Shown: piece after piece, positions 1 through 10,032 of the stretch | How positions within the stretch are numbered: position 1 is the first letter of the stretch | Layout: each line of letters begins with the position of its first letter | DNA from: Pseudomonadota bacterium | GTDB taxonomy: Bacteria > Pseudomonadota > Gammaproteobacteria > Burkholderiales > Thiobacillaceae | NCBI GenBank assembly: GCA_030684775.1 | Contig: JAUXXW010000048.1 | Span: forward strand, 1-35,350 | DNA: 35,350 nt | Direction of reading: 5' to 3' | Position numbers and translations under genes: made by a program | The notes under the pieces: generated by a model | The model's database searches: none | What the model was told of the DNA's origin: nothing | What the model saw: only the letters and a program-made list of their open reading frames with translations

Positions 1-147
1 AGCCGCGCCGAAACGTCGCCGCGTCGTGTGTAGCGCAGTTGGTTGGGAAAAGCTAAGCGTGCCAAACGAACCGCCGCTTTGTTGGGCACGCTTCGCTTTG
101 CCCAACCTACTGCGCTACACACGACGCGGCGACGTTTCGGCGCGGCT
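1..147. repeat. Long palindrome at the 3' end of glmS (nested GTAGGTTGGGC-family repeat)
   Basis: Bases 1-38 and 110-147 are perfect inverted copies (38 bp). Inside them, 38-67 and about 81-110 form a less perfect inverted pair of the GTAGGTTGGGCAAAGC family that recurs at 4805, 10291 and 15931. The whole stretch can fold into one hairpin with arms of about 67 nt. The right arm ends on the first base of the glmS stop codon (TGA, complement of 147-149). It may act as transcription terminator or mRNA-end stabiliser for glmU-glmS. The left side is cut by the window edge, so the palindrome may be longer. Confidence 0.85.
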
Positions 148-1973
148 CATTCGACCGTCACCGACTTGGCCAGATTACGCGGCTGGTCGACGTCGGTGCC
201 CTTGAGCACGGCGACATGGTAGGCCAGCAGTTGCAGCGGGATGCTGTAGACGATGGGCGCGGTGCTGGGGTAGATGTCGGCTAGCGTCAAGTTCTGGTAG
301 TGGTCCAGCTCGATCTTCACCTTGTGGTCGGAGAACAGGAACAACTCACCGCCGCGCGCGCGCACTTCCTGCAAGTTGGACAACACCTTGTCCAACAAGG
401 GGTCGTCGGGCAGGGCGCAGATCACCGGCATGTCGGCGTCGACCAGCGCCAGGGGGCCGTGTTTCAGTTCGCCGGCGGGGTAGGCCTCGGCGTGGATGTA
501 GGAAATTTCCTTGAGTTTCAGCGCGCCTTCCAGGGCCACCGGATAGAACGGGCCGCGACCGAGGAACAGCGCGTCTTTCTTGTCGGAGAAAGCGGCGGCC
601 ATCACCTTGATCTCGTCCGACAGCGCCAGCACCACTTCCACCTGGCGCGGCAGGGCTTGCAGCTCCTCCACCAGCACGGCTTCCTGCTCCGCCGTCATGC
701 CGCGCCGCCGCGCCAGGGCCAGGGTGAGCAGGCGCAGGGCGGTGAGCTGGGTGGTGAAGGCCTTGGTCGAGGCGACGCCGATCTCGGGGCCGGCGCGGGT
801 CATCAGGGCGACGTCGGATTCGCGGGTGAGCGACGATTCCGGCACGTTGCAGATGGTCATGCTGCCGACATAGCCGGCCTTCTTGGCGAAGCGTAGGGCG
901 GCCAGGGTGTCGGCGGTCTCGCCCGATTGCGAGATGGACAGGAACAGCGTGCCTTCCGGCACCACCACCTTGCGGTAGCGGTATTCGCTGGCCACTTCGA
1001 CATGGCAGGGCACGCCCGCCTCTTCCAGCCAGTATTTGGCCACCATGCCGGCGTGGTAGCTGGTGCCGCAGGCGATGATGTGCACGCCTTTGGCCTGCTC
1101 GAACAGTTCCTGCGCCTTGTGGCCGAAGCTCTCTTCCAGCAGCCGCCCCTTGTGGATGCGGCCTTCCAGGGTTTCCGCGATCACCGAGGGCTGCTCGAAG
1201 ATTTCCTTGAGCATGTAGTGGGCGTAAGGCCCCTTGTCGGTGGTGGAAGCGGACAGTTGCGACAGGCGCTCCGGGCGTTCGACCGGGTTGCCGGCGACGT
1301 CGAAGATACGGATGGCTTCGCGGCCGATCTCGGCGATGTCGCCTTCTTCCAGGAAGACGAAGCGTTGCGTCACCGGCAGCAGGGCGAACACGTCGGAGGC
1401 GATGAAGTTTTCACCGATGCCGAGGCCGATGACCAGCGGGCTGCCGGAACGGGCGACGATGATCCGCTCCGCATCGTCCGGGCTGGCGACCGCCAGGCCG
1501 TAGGCGCCGACCAGTCGGGTCACCGCCGTCTGCACCGCTTTGAGCAAGTCGGGCTCGCTTTCCATGAGGTGCGCGAGCAGGTGGGCGATGACTTCGGTAT
1601 CGGTTTCCGAGGTGAAGTGGAAACCCTTGGCCTTCAATTCCGCGCGCAGTTCGGCATGATTTTCGATGATGCCGTTATGCACCACCGCCACCTTCTCGCC
1701 GCTCATGTGCGGGTGCGCGTTGCGCTCCGCCGGCATCCCGTGGGTCGCCCAGCGGGTGTGGGCGATGCCCAGATCACCGGGGATCGGGTTGGCGGCCTCC
1801 ATCTCGCTGAGATTGACCACCTTGCCGACGGAGCGGATGCGTTGCATGGCGCCGTCCGGCCCGCGCACGGCGAGACCGGCCGAGTCATAACCGCGATATT
1901 CCAGGCGCCGCAGCCCTTCCAGCAGGATGGGCACGACGTTGCGTTGGGCGATGGCGCCGACAATGCCGCACAT
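147..1973 (-). CDS. glmS: Glutamine--fructose-6-phosphate aminotransferase (isomerizing) GlmS
   Basis: This cytoplasmic enzyme makes glucosamine-6-phosphate from fructose-6-phosphate and glutamine, the first committed step towards UDP-GlcNAc for peptidoglycan and lipopolysaccharide. The 608 residues match the normal family length. The protein starts MCGIVGA, so after Met removal Cys2 is the N-terminal nucleophile of the glutaminase (class II amidotransferase) domain, about residues 2-220. Two SIS sugar-isomerase domains follow, with the motifs CGTSYHAG and SQSGETADT near residues 302-355. The C-terminus reads [13 protein letters not shown], the conserved GlmS ending. It lies 15 bp downstream of glmU on the same strand and is probably co-transcribed with it. 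No glmS ribozyme-like leader is possible in that short gap. Confidence 0.98.
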   Translation of the reverse strand: MCGIVGAIAQRNVVPILLEGLRRLEYRGYDSAGLAVRGPDGAMQRIRSVGKVVNLSEMEAANPIPGDLGIAHTRWATHGMPAERNAHPHMSGEKVAVVHNGIIENHAELRAELKAKGFHFTSETDTEVIAHLLAHLMESEPDLLKAVQTAVTRLVGAYGLAVASPDDAERIIVARSGSPLVIGLGIGENFIASDVFALLPVTQRFVFLEEGDIAEIGREAIRIFDVAGNPVERPERLSQLSASTTDKGPYAHYMLKEIFEQPSVIAETLEGRIHKGRLLEESFGHKAQELFEQAKGVHIIACGTSYHAGMVAKYWLEEAGVPCHVEVASEYRYRKVVVPEGTLFLSISQSGETADTLAALRFAKKAGYVGSMTICNVPESSLTRESDVALMTRAGPEIGVASTKAFTTQLTALRLLTLALARRRGMTAEQEAVLVEELQALPRQVEVVLALSDEIKVMAAAFSDKKDALFLGRGPFYPVALEGALKLKEISYIHAEAYPAGELKHGPLALVDADMPVICALPDDPLLDKVLSNLQEVRARGGELFLFSDHKVKIELDHYQNLTLADIYPSTAPIVYSIPLQLLAYHVAVLKGTDVDQPRNLAKSVTVE

Positions 1974-1988
1974 GGTTTGGGTCTCCGT

Positions 1989-3359
1989 TTATTTCTTTTT
2001 GACCGGCCGCTGCCAGCCGGGAAGGGTGAGTTGCTTGGCGCGCGACAGGGTCAGTTGCCCGGCCGGCGCGTCCTTGGTGAGCGTGGTGCCGGCGCCGATG
2101 GTGGCGCCCTGGCCGACCGTGACCGGGGCCACCAGTTGTGTGTCGGAGCCGATGAAAGCACCGTCCTCGATCACCGTGCGGAACTTGTTGGCGCCATCGT
2201 AATTGCAGGTGATGGTGCCGGCGCCGATGTTGACCTTGCGCCCCACGGTAGCGTCGCCGACGTAGGACAGGTGGCTGATCTTGGAATTGAAGCCGACCTG
2301 GCTGTTCTTGATTTCGACGAAGTTGCCGATGTGGGTTTCTTCCGCCAGCTCGGTGCCGGGACGCAAACGGCTGAACGGGCCGATCCGGGCATCGGCGCCG
2401 ACCTTGGCGCCATCGAGATGGCAGAACGGTTGCAGCACCACGCCAGCCGCCAGGCTGACATTCTTCAATACGCAGTTGGCGCCGATCTTGACGCCGTCGC
2501 CCAGCGTCACCGCGCCCTCGAATACACAATTGACGTCGATCAGCACGTCGCGGCCGCATTCCAGCGTTCCGCGCACATCGAGACGGGCCGGGTCGATCAA
2601 AGTGACGCCCTGCACCATCAGCGCCTCGGCCACGTTGTGCTGGTGCATGCGCTCCAGTTGCGCCAGTTGCTGACGGCTATTGATGCCCAGCACTTCCCAC
2701 TCGGCGGCCGGATGGCAGGGAATGATCTTCTCGCCTTCGGCGGCGGCCATGCCGATCACATCGGTCAGGTAATACTCGCCCTGGGCGTTGTTGTTGCCCA
2801 GGCGCGCCAGCCAGCCGGCCAGCTTGGCGACGGGCAGACAGAGGATGCCGGTATTCACTTCATCGATCGCCAGTTCCTCAGGGCTCGCGTCCTTTTGCTC
2901 GACGATGCGTTCCACCTGGCCGCGCGCATTGCGCACGATGCGGCCGTAACCCGCCGGGTTCGCCAGGCGCACGGTCAACAGGGCGATGGCGCCCTCGCGG
3001 GCAATCAGCGTCATTTCCCGCAAAGTTTCCGGGCGGGTGAGCGGCACATCGCCATAAAGAATCAGGCAAATCGCTTCCGGATCGAGATGCGGCACCGCCT
3101 GTTGCACGGCGTGCCCGGTGCCCAGTTGCGGCTCCTGCTTCGCCCAGGCCAGCTCGTCACGGCCGATGGCCTGCGGCAGCGCCTCGCCACCGTGGCCGTA
3201 GACCACACAGATCTTTTCCGGCGACAGGGTATCGGCGGCGGACAGGACATGGCCGAGCAGCGGCTGGCCGGCGAGTGGATGCAGGACCTTGGGCAGATCG
3301 GATTTCATCCGCGTGCCCTTGCCGGCGGCGAGGATGACGACGTTCAGAGGTGAGCTCAT
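1989..3359 (-). CDS. glmU: Bifunctional GlcNAc-1-P uridyltransferase / GlcN-1-P acetyltransferase GlmU
   Basis: This enzyme acetylates glucosamine-1-phosphate and then couples it to UTP, giving UDP-GlcNAc. The N-terminal pyrophosphorylase domain (about residues 1-230) carries [20 protein letters not shown], the nucleotide-binding signature. The C-terminal half is a left-handed beta-helix of hexapeptide repeats ([31 protein letters not shown]), the acetyltransferase. The chosen start gives [15 protein letters not shown] and 456 residues, the usual family length. The frame is open for seven more codons upstream to an ATG at 3380, but those residues (MPVTSPL) are not family-like. It is the first gene of the glmU-glmS pair and is divergent from the CopD-like gene at 3505. 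Confidence 0.97.
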   Translation of the reverse strand: MSSPLNVVILAAGKGTRMKSDLPKVLHPLAGQPLLGHVLSAADTLSPEKICVVYGHGGEALPQAIGRDELAWAKQEPQLGTGHAVQQAVPHLDPEAICLILYGDVPLTRPETLREMTLIAREGAIALLTVRLANPAGYGRIVRNARGQVERIVEQKDASPEELAIDEVNTGILCLPVAKLAGWLARLGNNNAQGEYYLTDVIGMAAAEGEKIIPCHPAAEWEVLGINSRQQLAQLERMHQHNVAEALMVQGVTLIDPARLDVRGTLECGRDVLIDVNCVFEGAVTLGDGVKIGANCVLKNVSLAAGVVLQPFCHLDGAKVGADARIGPFSRLRPGTELAEETHIGNFVEIKNSQVGFNSKISHLSYVGDATVGRKVNIGAGTITCNYDGANKFRTVIEDGAFIGSDTQLVAPVTVGQGATIGAGTTLTKDAPAGQLTLSRAKQLTLPGWQRPVKKK

Positions 3360-3504
3360 GAGGGGGGAAGTGACCGGCAAAAAAACCGGCGTAAGTATAA
3401 ACAGCGGCCCTCTCGATATTCAGAAAAACATCGGCGCCGGGCCGGCACGGCGTAGCAACGCCAGACAGGTAAACTCGGCGCCTGTCACATATTCGGAGAC
3501 CCTC

Positions 3505-3957
3505 ATGTTCTACAACACCCTCACCCTGCTCCACGTCCTCGCCAGCGTCATCTGGGTGGGCGGGATGTTCTTCGCGCACCAGTGCCTGCGCCCCGCCGCC
3601 ATCACCACACTGGAGCCGCCGTTGCGCCTGTCGCTGTGGCGCGGCGTGTTCGGCCGTTTCTTTCCCTGGGTATGGGTATCGGTCATCGCGTTGCTGCTGA
3701 GCGGCCATTTGATGATCGGGCAGATGGGCGGCATGGCCGCCGTGCCGATGCATGTGCATATCATGCTGAGCATTGGTTACCTCATGGCCGCGCTTTATGC
3801 CTATCTCTATTTCGTGCCCTTCGCGGCCATGAAACGCGCCGTGATGGCGGGTGACTGGCCGGCAGCGGGCGCGGCGCTGAACCGCATCCGCGCCTTGGTG
3901 GGCACCAATCTCACCCTCGGCCTGCTCAACATCGCCGTGGTGTTCGTGCTGCGCTAA
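3505..3957 (+). CDS. CopD-family integral membrane protein
   Basis: A 150-residue hydrophobic protein starting MFYNTLTLLHVLASVIWVGG. The opening helix with LLHVLASVIWVGGMFF and the later paired histidines (MPMHVHIML region, near residue 90) are typical of the CopD / DUF2269-like family of four-helix membrane proteins. Four membrane segments can be seen at roughly residues 5-25, 50-72, 85-108 and 128-149. Some members are linked to copper uptake and others are uncharacterised, so the substrate is not known here. The frame is open upstream to 3289, but that ATG would run through the glmU start region. The ATG at 3505 has GGAG seven bases before it and gives a family-like N-terminus. A large palindrome starts directly after its stop codon. 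Confidence 0.8.
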   Translation: MFYNTLTLLHVLASVIWVGGMFFAHQCLRPAAITTLEPPLRLSLWRGVFGRFFPWVWVSVIALLLSGHLMIGQMGGMAAVPMHVHIMLSIGYLMAALYAYLYFVPFAAMKRAVMAGDWPAAGAALNRIRALVGTNLTLGLLNIAVVFVLR

Positions 3958-4116
3958 GGGGCCGTAAATGAATAACTTGGACGATTATGGGCGTGCTGGC
4001 GGGATGTGCCGCAAGGCGCCGGGCGCGCGGCATGGCTGTTCCCTGCAAACGACCGGCAACGCTGCGGCGCGCCCACCAGCGTGGCCAGAACGTTCTAGTT
4101 ATACGTTTACGGCCCC
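3958..4116. repeat. 159-bp imperfect palindrome filling a gene-to-gene gap
   Basis: The ends are inverted repeats: 3958-3983 and the complement of 4091-4116 match at about 22 of 26 positions, beginning GGGGCCGTAAA on both. Inner parts also pair imperfectly (GCTGG.GGG blocks near 3995-4010 against 4070-4085). It begins on the base after the CopD-like stop and ends six bases before the MazG-like ATG, so it occupies essentially the entire gap. It has no coding potential. It could be a MITE, a REP-type element, or a degenerate recombination site; it shares no obvious sequence with the other repeats in the window. Confidence 0.65.
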
Positions 4117-4122
4117 ATAGCC

Positions 4123-4476
4123 ATGTCGATCACTACTCTTGAGCAACTCGCCGCGAGCGTGCGCGAATTCGGCCGCGAACGTGACTGGCACCTCTACCAC
4201 ACCCCCAAGAACCTCACCGCCGCTCTCATCGTCGAGGCGGCGGAGCTGCTGGAACCCTTCCAGTGGCTCACCCCGGAACAAAGCCTGAACCTGCCGGCAC
4301 CGAAGAAGGAAGCGGTGCGCCAGGAAATGGCCGATGTGCTGATCTATCTGGTGAGCCTGGCCAACTGCCTGGAAATCGACCTGCTGAAAGCCGCCGAGGA
4401 CAAGCTGGCGATCAACGCCGCCAAGTACCCGGTGGAGAAAGCCAAAGGGTCTTGTGCCAAATCCCACGAACTTTGA
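4123..4476 (+). CDS. MazG-like nucleotide pyrophosphohydrolase
   Basis: A 117-residue protein of the all-alpha NTP pyrophosphatase superfamily, close to the dCTP pyrophosphatase (RS21-C6 / DCTPP1) type. These enzymes hydrolyse non-canonical or excess (d)NTPs to monophosphate and pyrophosphate. The metal-binding acids are visible: E38 and E41 in LIVEAAELLEPFQW, and E68 and D71 in QEMADVLIYLVSLAN. An aromatic-rich segment near residue 22 (DWHLYHTPKNL) matches the base-binding region of the family. No clear Shine-Dalgarno sequence precedes the ATG because a palindrome ends six bases upstream. The ferredoxin gene follows after five bases. Substrate specificity cannot be read from the sequence. 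Confidence 0.88.
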   Translation: MSITTLEQLAASVREFGRERDWHLYHTPKNLTAALIVEAAELLEPFQWLTPEQSLNLPAPKKEAVRQEMADVLIYLVSLANCLEIDLLKAAEDKLAINAAKYPVEKAKGSCAKSHEL

Positions 4477-4481
4477 ACACC

Positions 4482-4793
4482 ATGAGCCACTTCAAACACC
4501 ATCTGTTCTTCTGCCTCAACCAGCGCGACGACGGCGCCGCCTGCTGCTCCGATCACAATGCCGAAGCCATATTCGAGCACGCCAAGAAGAAGGCGAAGAA
4601 ACTCGGCCTGCACGGCAAGGGCGGCGACTGCCGGGTCAACCGCGCCGGCTGCTTCGACCGCTGCGGCGAAGGCCCGGTCTGCGTCGTCTACCCGGACGCG
4701 GTCTGGTACACCTACGTCGACGCCGACGACATCGACGAAATCATCGAATCCCATCTGCGCGACGGCAATGTCGTGGAGCGGTTGAAGATTTGA
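4482..4793 (+). CDS. Thioredoxin-like [2Fe-2S] ferredoxin
   Basis: A 103-residue protein beginning MSHFKHHLFFCLNQRDDG, the characteristic start of the small (2Fe-2S) ferredoxins with a thioredoxin fold. Candidate cluster ligands are C11 and C21 or C22 in the first half, and C57 and C61 in the GCFDRCGEGP segment. C50 and C67 are extra. The acidic C-terminus (DADDIDEIIESHL) is also typical. Electron partner and pathway are unknown. It sits five bases after the MazG-like gene and just before a GTAGGTTGGGC-family palindrome, and reads in the same direction as its neighbours. Confidence 0.9.
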   Translation: MSHFKHHLFFCLNQRDDGAACCSDHNAEAIFEHAKKKAKKLGLHGKGGDCRVNRAGCFDRCGEGPVCVVYPDAVWYTYVDADDIDEIIESHLRDGNVVERLKI

Positions 4794-4804
4794 AGCCAAG
4801 CGGC

Positions 4805-4878
4805 GTAGGTTGGGCAAAGCGCCAGCGTGCCCAACAACCCCTCGCCAAGTTGGGCACGCTGCGCTTTGCCCAACCTAC
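4805..4878. repeat. GTAGGTTGGGC-family palindrome (paired arms)
   Basis: Two inverted arms, 4805-4835 and 4849-4878, with outer ends GTAGGTTGGGCAAAGCG and its complement, differ by about one inserted base and are joined by a short spacer. The same family occurs at 1-147, 10291-10320 and 15931-16019. It lies between the ferredoxin gene and the hydrolase gene. A reading frame that continues upstream from the hydrolase to an ATG at 4810 would translate the repeat and is unlikely to be used. Confidence 0.9.
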
Positions 4879-4890
4879 GGGACTGAATAT

Positions 4891-5489
4891 TTGAAACGCC
4901 ACAAACTCCGCATCAAGGTCCCCATCGGCCACATCGAAACGGTCGTCGAGGAACCGGACGGTGTGCCGCGCGGCCTCGCCCTGATCGCGCACCCGCATCC
5001 GCTGAAAGGCGGCAGCCTCGACAACAAGGTCGCTTGGACCCTGGCCCGCGCCGCCCTGGCTTGCGGCCTGGTGGCGGTGCGGCCGAACTTTCGCGGCGTC
5101 GGCGACAGCGATGGCAGCTTCGACCACGGCATCGGCGAGACCGAGGATCTGCTGGCGCTGGCCGCCGCCGTCGCCAGCCATTACGGCAACCTCCCCTGGA
5201 CCCTGCTCGGCTTCTCCTTCGGCGCCTATGTTCAGCATCGGGTGGCGCGCGAACTCCACGCCGAACGCCTGATCATGGTCGGCCCGGCGGTGTCCATGTA
5301 CGAATTCGAGGCGAACGCCATCCCGACCACGATCATTCACGGCGACGCTGACGAGGTGATTCCCTTCGCCGCCGCCCGTGACTACGCCAGCCGTCACGAC
5401 ATTCCGCTGATCGCCATCCCCGGCGCCAGTCACTTTTTCCATGGCCGCCTGCGGGAATTGCAGGCGCATGTGGAACGCCTCATCTACCC

Positions 5490-5493
<4 letters not shown>
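4891..5493 (+). CDS. Alpha/beta hydrolase (COG2945-type)
   Basis: A 200-residue serine hydrolase of the small alpha/beta family. The catalytic serine lies in GFSFGAY. The probable acid is in [10 protein letters not shown] and the histidine in GASHFFHGR. An early [14 protein letters not shown] segment, with the oxyanion-region HPHP, is typical of the group. The frame opens at an ATG at 4810, but the first 27 codons are translated repeat. A TTG at 4891 with GGGA eight bases upstream gives [16 protein letters not shown], which starts where family similarity begins, so I use it as start. Its stop overlaps the ATG of the ABC ATPase (ATGA), implying translational coupling. The natural substrate is unknown. 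Confidence 0.85.
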
Positions 5494-6483
<990 letters not shown>

Positions 6484-6491
<8 letters not shown>

Positions 6492-7245
6492 CCTCAACTG
6501 GTTCCCTGTCTGGCAACGCAATTTCCTGGTCTGGAAGAAGCTGGCGATGCCGTCGCTGATCGGCAATCTGGCCGATCCGATGCTTTATATGCTGGGCCTG
6601 GGCTATGGCCTGGGTGGGCTGCTGCATGAGGTGGACGGCGTGCCCTATCTGAATTTTCTCGCCGCCGGCACGCTCTGCTACAGCGTGATGAACAGCGCGA
6701 CCTTCGAGACGCTGTATTCCGCCTTCTCGCGCATGCACGTGCAGAAGACCTGGGACGCCATCCTCAACACGCCGTTGACGCTGCGCGATGTGCTGATCGG
6801 CGAATGGGTCTGGGCGGCGACCAAGAGCCTGCTTTCCGGGGTGGCGATCATCCTGGTGATCTGGGGGCTGGGGCTGTATTCGAATTTCGCCATGACGCTG
6901 GCGCTGCTGCCGGTGGTGGTGCTCATCGGGTTGTGCTTCGCCGGTCTGGGCCTGGCTATCAACGCGGTTTCGCCCAATTACGATTTCTTTCTCTATTACT
7001 TTGCCCTGGCGATCACCCCGATGGTGTTGCTGGGCGGCGTGTTCTACCCGCCCACCGCGCTGCCGGCCTGGCTCGCGGGTATCGCCGCCTGGCTGCCGCT
7101 GACCCACGCGATCGAGCTGGCGCGACCGCTGTTGCTGGGACGTTGGCCGGATGCGGTGCCGCTGCATGTGCTGGTGTTGCTGGGCTATGGGCTGGCGGGG
7201 TTCACCTTGGGGCTGCGCTTGACGCGGAAGCGGCTGCTGCGTTGA
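6484..7245 (+). CDS. ABC-2 type permease (NodJ-like)
   Basis: Membrane partner of the preceding ATPase, 253 residues. It starts at a GTG (6484) inside the end of the ATPase gene. Six hydrophobic segments are visible, including one around residues 25-50, others near 105-130 and 140-165, and a final one near 228-245. The conserved ABC-2 segment [19 protein letters not shown], followed by [17 protein letters not shown], is the NodJ/DrrB signature region. The pair would export a small molecule, lipid or glycan; the substrate cannot be told. The gene ends shortly before a repeat pair, facing the nuclease gene tail to tail. Confidence 0.92.
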
Positions 7246-7250
7246 GCCTT

Positions 7251-7412
7251 GCTCCCCTCCCCCCCCGGGAGAGGGGCCGGGGGTGAGGGAACGACGCCGG
7301 ATTCGAGCTGAGGCTAGGCCTTGGTGGCTACGGCGGGGCTTGCGCTGACCTTGTGGTTATTTCGACCGCTGCTCCCTCACCCCCGGCCCCTCCCCCGCAG
7401 GGGGAGGGGAGC
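7251..7412. repeat. Inverted pair of GCTCCCCTCCCC..GGGGGTGAGGGA elements
   Basis: Copies at 7251-7290 (plus sense) and 7371-7412 (inverted) share GCTCCCCTCCCCC and GAGGGGCCGGGGGTGAGGGA, separated by about 80 bp. They lie between the convergent permease and nuclease genes. The right copy is translated as part of the nuclease C-terminus (SPPPAGEGPGVREQ), and the stop at 7357 lies beyond it in the spacer. As a large inverted repeat between converging genes it could stop transcription from both sides. Confidence 0.8.
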
Positions 7413-10014
7413 GGTGTTCGCGCCGGCACAGCCCGCGCATTTCGCACCATTCGCAAGTCTTTGGCGCGGCATTGGCCGGTAATGGCGCGCCGGCGGCAAG
7501 GGCGGTGAAGGTGTGTTCCAGGCGCTCGCCCTCGGCGGCGGCGGCGGCGCGCAGATCGCCTTTCCAGAGCAGGGTTTCCACCTTGTCGTCATCCAGGGTG
7601 ACGAAGCCGGCTTCGCTGGCGCTGGTGATCCAGGCGTAGGCGGTGAGTTGCACGTCTTCCGCGTTTTCGTCCAGCTTGTGCCTGAGCGTTTGTTTCGACT
7701 GCGTCTTGTAATCCAGCAGGGCGTCGCCGCCGGCTCGTTGATCCAGGCGGTCGGCGCGGCCTTCCAGGCGGGTGCCTTGCTCTGGCGACCATGCGATCAA
7801 ACGCGCCAGTTTTTCTTCGGCTTTAGCGAAGTGGTAGCCGTCCGCTTCGCGCTGCAAGGCCCAATCCAGGTAGGCGGGAATGTGGCGCTGCCAGCGCAGG
7901 CGCCAGGCGCCGGCGAGATAGCCGCGCGCTTCCGCCGGGGCGAAGACGCGCACGCTGGTGGCGAGCAGGTCGGCTTCCAGCTCGCCGCGTTCGCTGCCGA
8001 CGAGACTGGGCCGTCGGGTATGGAAATCGGCCAGTACTTTATGCACCAGGCTGCCGTAATCCGCCTTGTCCATTTCCTCCGGCACGTCGTCGAGTTCGTT
8101 CAGGCCGAGCAGGTGGCGCGCGAAGAATTGGTAGGGGCACGACACCAGGCTCTGCCAGGCGCTGACACTGATGCGTTCCGGCAGGGCATCGGCGGTCGGG
8201 CTGGCGGCGGCCATCGCTGTTGCGGAAATCGAGGTGGGCAACACCCACGGAGTGGCCAGTTTCAACCACTTGGTCCCCCAGCCGGCACGCTGAAACACTT
8301 CCAGGCGCAACAACCAGGGAGAGAGCGGTTTTTCCTCGCCGGCTTCCGCGTTTTGCCAGATCAGCGCCACCCGTTCGCAACGCGCCAGGGCATCGGCCAG
8401 GGCGGCGCGGCTTTCCGCTTCGCGCTCGGCCGCGCCGGGCAGGCCAAGTTGTACGCGGGCGGCGTCATTGAACAATCCAGCGGGCGTTTTTCCGGGCAGG
8501 TGGCCGGCATCGACGCCGAGCAGCAGCAGACCGTCGAGGTCGCGCAGGCGCGCGGCGTTGAGGTGGGTGAGGCGGATCGGGCTTTGCACCCGGGTATCGG
8601 CAAAAGTGGCTTGCTCCAGATGGAGATATAGCCAGCGCCGCCATTCCGCCAGGGCGAAGCGTCGATCATGCTGTGCGGTGTCCTGCGCCAGACCGGCGAG
8701 CATGGCCAGCAACTGGTTGCCCACCGGGTCGGCGCGCAGGGCGGGGGTGGCGGCGAGGCGGTCGAAGGCGTCGAGCAGGCGGCGGGTCCAATCCGACAGG
8801 GGCAGGCGAACGTCGGGGAAGAGGCCGCGCACGTGTTCGATGCGGGTCAGGATCTGCACCGCAGCGCCGAGGCCTTCCTGGCGCGCCAGGGCCAGATGGC
8901 CGGCCAGCCCCTGCGGCGCGCCATGGCGGCGCCAGGCCTGTTCGAGGCTGTTGGCGGCGGCCAGACGTGCGCCTTGGGCGTCGGTCAGGACGAAGGGCGA
9001 TTTGATGAAGTCGAGCAGGTCGCGGAACCAGGCGTCGTCCATCACCACGTTCAGCCAGCGGTCCAGCACATGGCTGGCGGAAGCGGTGGAAAAGGCCCAG
9101 CCGGTTTCGTCCTGAATCAGGATCAGCCGCCGTTCCAGCAGGGCGCGCAGGCGGCGCGCGGCGAGACGGTCGAGGGCGACGATGGCGATGTCGCGGCGGC
9201 CTTCGCGCAGCCATTCCAGCAGGGTGCTTTCCGCCGCCCGCGCCGCCGCTTCCAGGCTGGGCGCGGCGAGGAGTTCGACCGCCCCATCCAGCGGGTTGTC
9301 GGGATGCAAGGCGGCAAAGTCGGCGCCACGCCGCGCCAGTTCCGGTGTATCGACATTCCACACCGCCGCCAGTAGGGCCTCGCGTTCGGGAAAGCGCGGC
9401 GGCACCGGCAGGTCGACCAGAGCCTGGCGCCGCGCCCATGCGTCGAGAAAGGCCTGCTCCACCCGCGACAGGCCGGCCAACCCGAGGCTATAGAGCGGCG
9501 TCTCGCAATTCGCCGCCAAGTGAGCCAGGCGTTCGCCGTAGTCGCGCTTGCGGCTCTTCGCGCCGCTCTGGCACATGGCTTGCCACACCGCCTGGGTGAT
9601 GCCGGCTTCCACGCTGAGATGGCGGTTTTCGCCCGGCGTCGGCAGGGACAGGCCCAGCCCTTGTTCATCCAGTTCGTTGAGCAGGCTCAACAACTCCTGC
9701 GCCGCCGGCCACAGCGCCGCGCGCGGCACCTGGTCGGTGCGCGCCAGGAAATGCTGCAACTCGGCCAGACGCAGGCTGTCCGGCTCCGGGTTGCCGTTGC
9801 CGGGCGCGCCGGCGGCCAGTTCCGGCAGGGTGAGCAGGCGCGGCGGCAACAACACCTTGCCCGGCAGGGCTTCATGCAGCGCGCGACGAAACGCCAGCCC
9901 GGCATGATGGTGCGGGGTCAGGATCGGGCAGGAAGAAAAATCGGGAAAGCGTCCCCCCTCGTGTTCGAGAAAGACCCGTGCGGCAGTGGCGAAGGAAGTA
10001 TCCATGCGCGCCAT
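7357..10014 (-). CDS. AddB-like PD-(D/E)XK nuclease with Fe-S cysteine cluster (DNA repair)
   Basis: An 885-residue protein resembling AddB / RecB-type exonuclease subunits, which process double-strand breaks together with a helicase partner. The N-terminal two thirds look like an inactivated helicase-type region. The C-terminal nuclease domain shows GRADRLDQ (near residue 755) and LLDYKTQSK (near 767), the D...DYKT core of the PD-(D/E)XK fold. One cysteine in CPYQFFARHLLGL (near 627) plus three in CEWCEMRGLC (854-863) form the four-cysteine Fe-S arrangement that staples this domain in AddB. The last 20 or so residues are encoded by an intergenic repeat. No AddA/UvrD helicase gene is adjacent. 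Two ATGs (10014, 10005) are possible starts and neither has a good ribosome site. Confidence 0.88.
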   Translation of the reverse strand: MARMDTSFATAARVFLEHEGGRFPDFSSCPILTPHHHAGLAFRRALHEALPGKVLLPPRLLTLPELAAGAPGNGNPEPDSLRLAELQHFLARTDQVPRAALWPAAQELLSLLNELDEQGLGLSLPTPGENRHLSVEAGITQAVWQAMCQSGAKSRKRDYGERLAHLAANCETPLYSLGLAGLSRVEQAFLDAWARRQALVDLPVPPRFPEREALLAAVWNVDTPELARRGADFAALHPDNPLDGAVELLAAPSLEAAARAAESTLLEWLREGRRDIAIVALDRLAARRLRALLERRLILIQDETGWAFSTASASHVLDRWLNVVMDDAWFRDLLDFIKSPFVLTDAQGARLAAANSLEQAWRRHGAPQGLAGHLALARQEGLGAAVQILTRIEHVRGLFPDVRLPLSDWTRRLLDAFDRLAATPALRADPVGNQLLAMLAGLAQDTAQHDRRFALAEWRRWLYLHLEQATFADTRVQSPIRLTHLNAARLRDLDGLLLLGVDAGHLPGKTPAGLFNDAARVQLGLPGAAEREAESRAALADALARCERVALIWQNAEAGEEKPLSPWLLRLEVFQRAGWGTKWLKLATPWVLPTSISATAMAAASPTADALPERISVSAWQSLVSCPYQFFARHLLGLNELDDVPEEMDKADYGSLVHKVLADFHTRRPSLVGSERGELEADLLATSVRVFAPAEARGYLAGAWRLRWQRHIPAYLDWALQREADGYHFAKAEEKLARLIAWSPEQGTRLEGRADRLDQRAGGDALLDYKTQSKQTLRHKLDENAEDVQLTAYAWITSASEAGFVTLDDDKVETLLWKGDLRAAAAAEGERLEHTFTALAAGAPLPANAAPKTCEWCEMRGLCRREHRSPPPAGEGPGVREQRSK

Positions 10015-10032
10015 TGTCCCGGCGCGCGGGAC

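Noticed and set aside
927-3353. An 808-codon open frame on the plus strand opposite glmS and glmU
   Set aside because: It is antisense to two certain genes. Its composition (His, Ala, Gly, Asp, Gln rich) is that of a GC-rich shadow frame, and it shows no domain.
3958-4116. Integron attC site
   Set aside because: Spacing and palindromy fit, but the right core reads GTTATAC rather than GTTRRRY, the left one also deviates, and no integrase or cassette array is visible.
4810-4890. ATG at 4810 as start of the alpha/beta hydrolase
   Set aside because: The 27 codons it adds are translated palindromic repeat; family-like sequence begins at the TTG at 4891.
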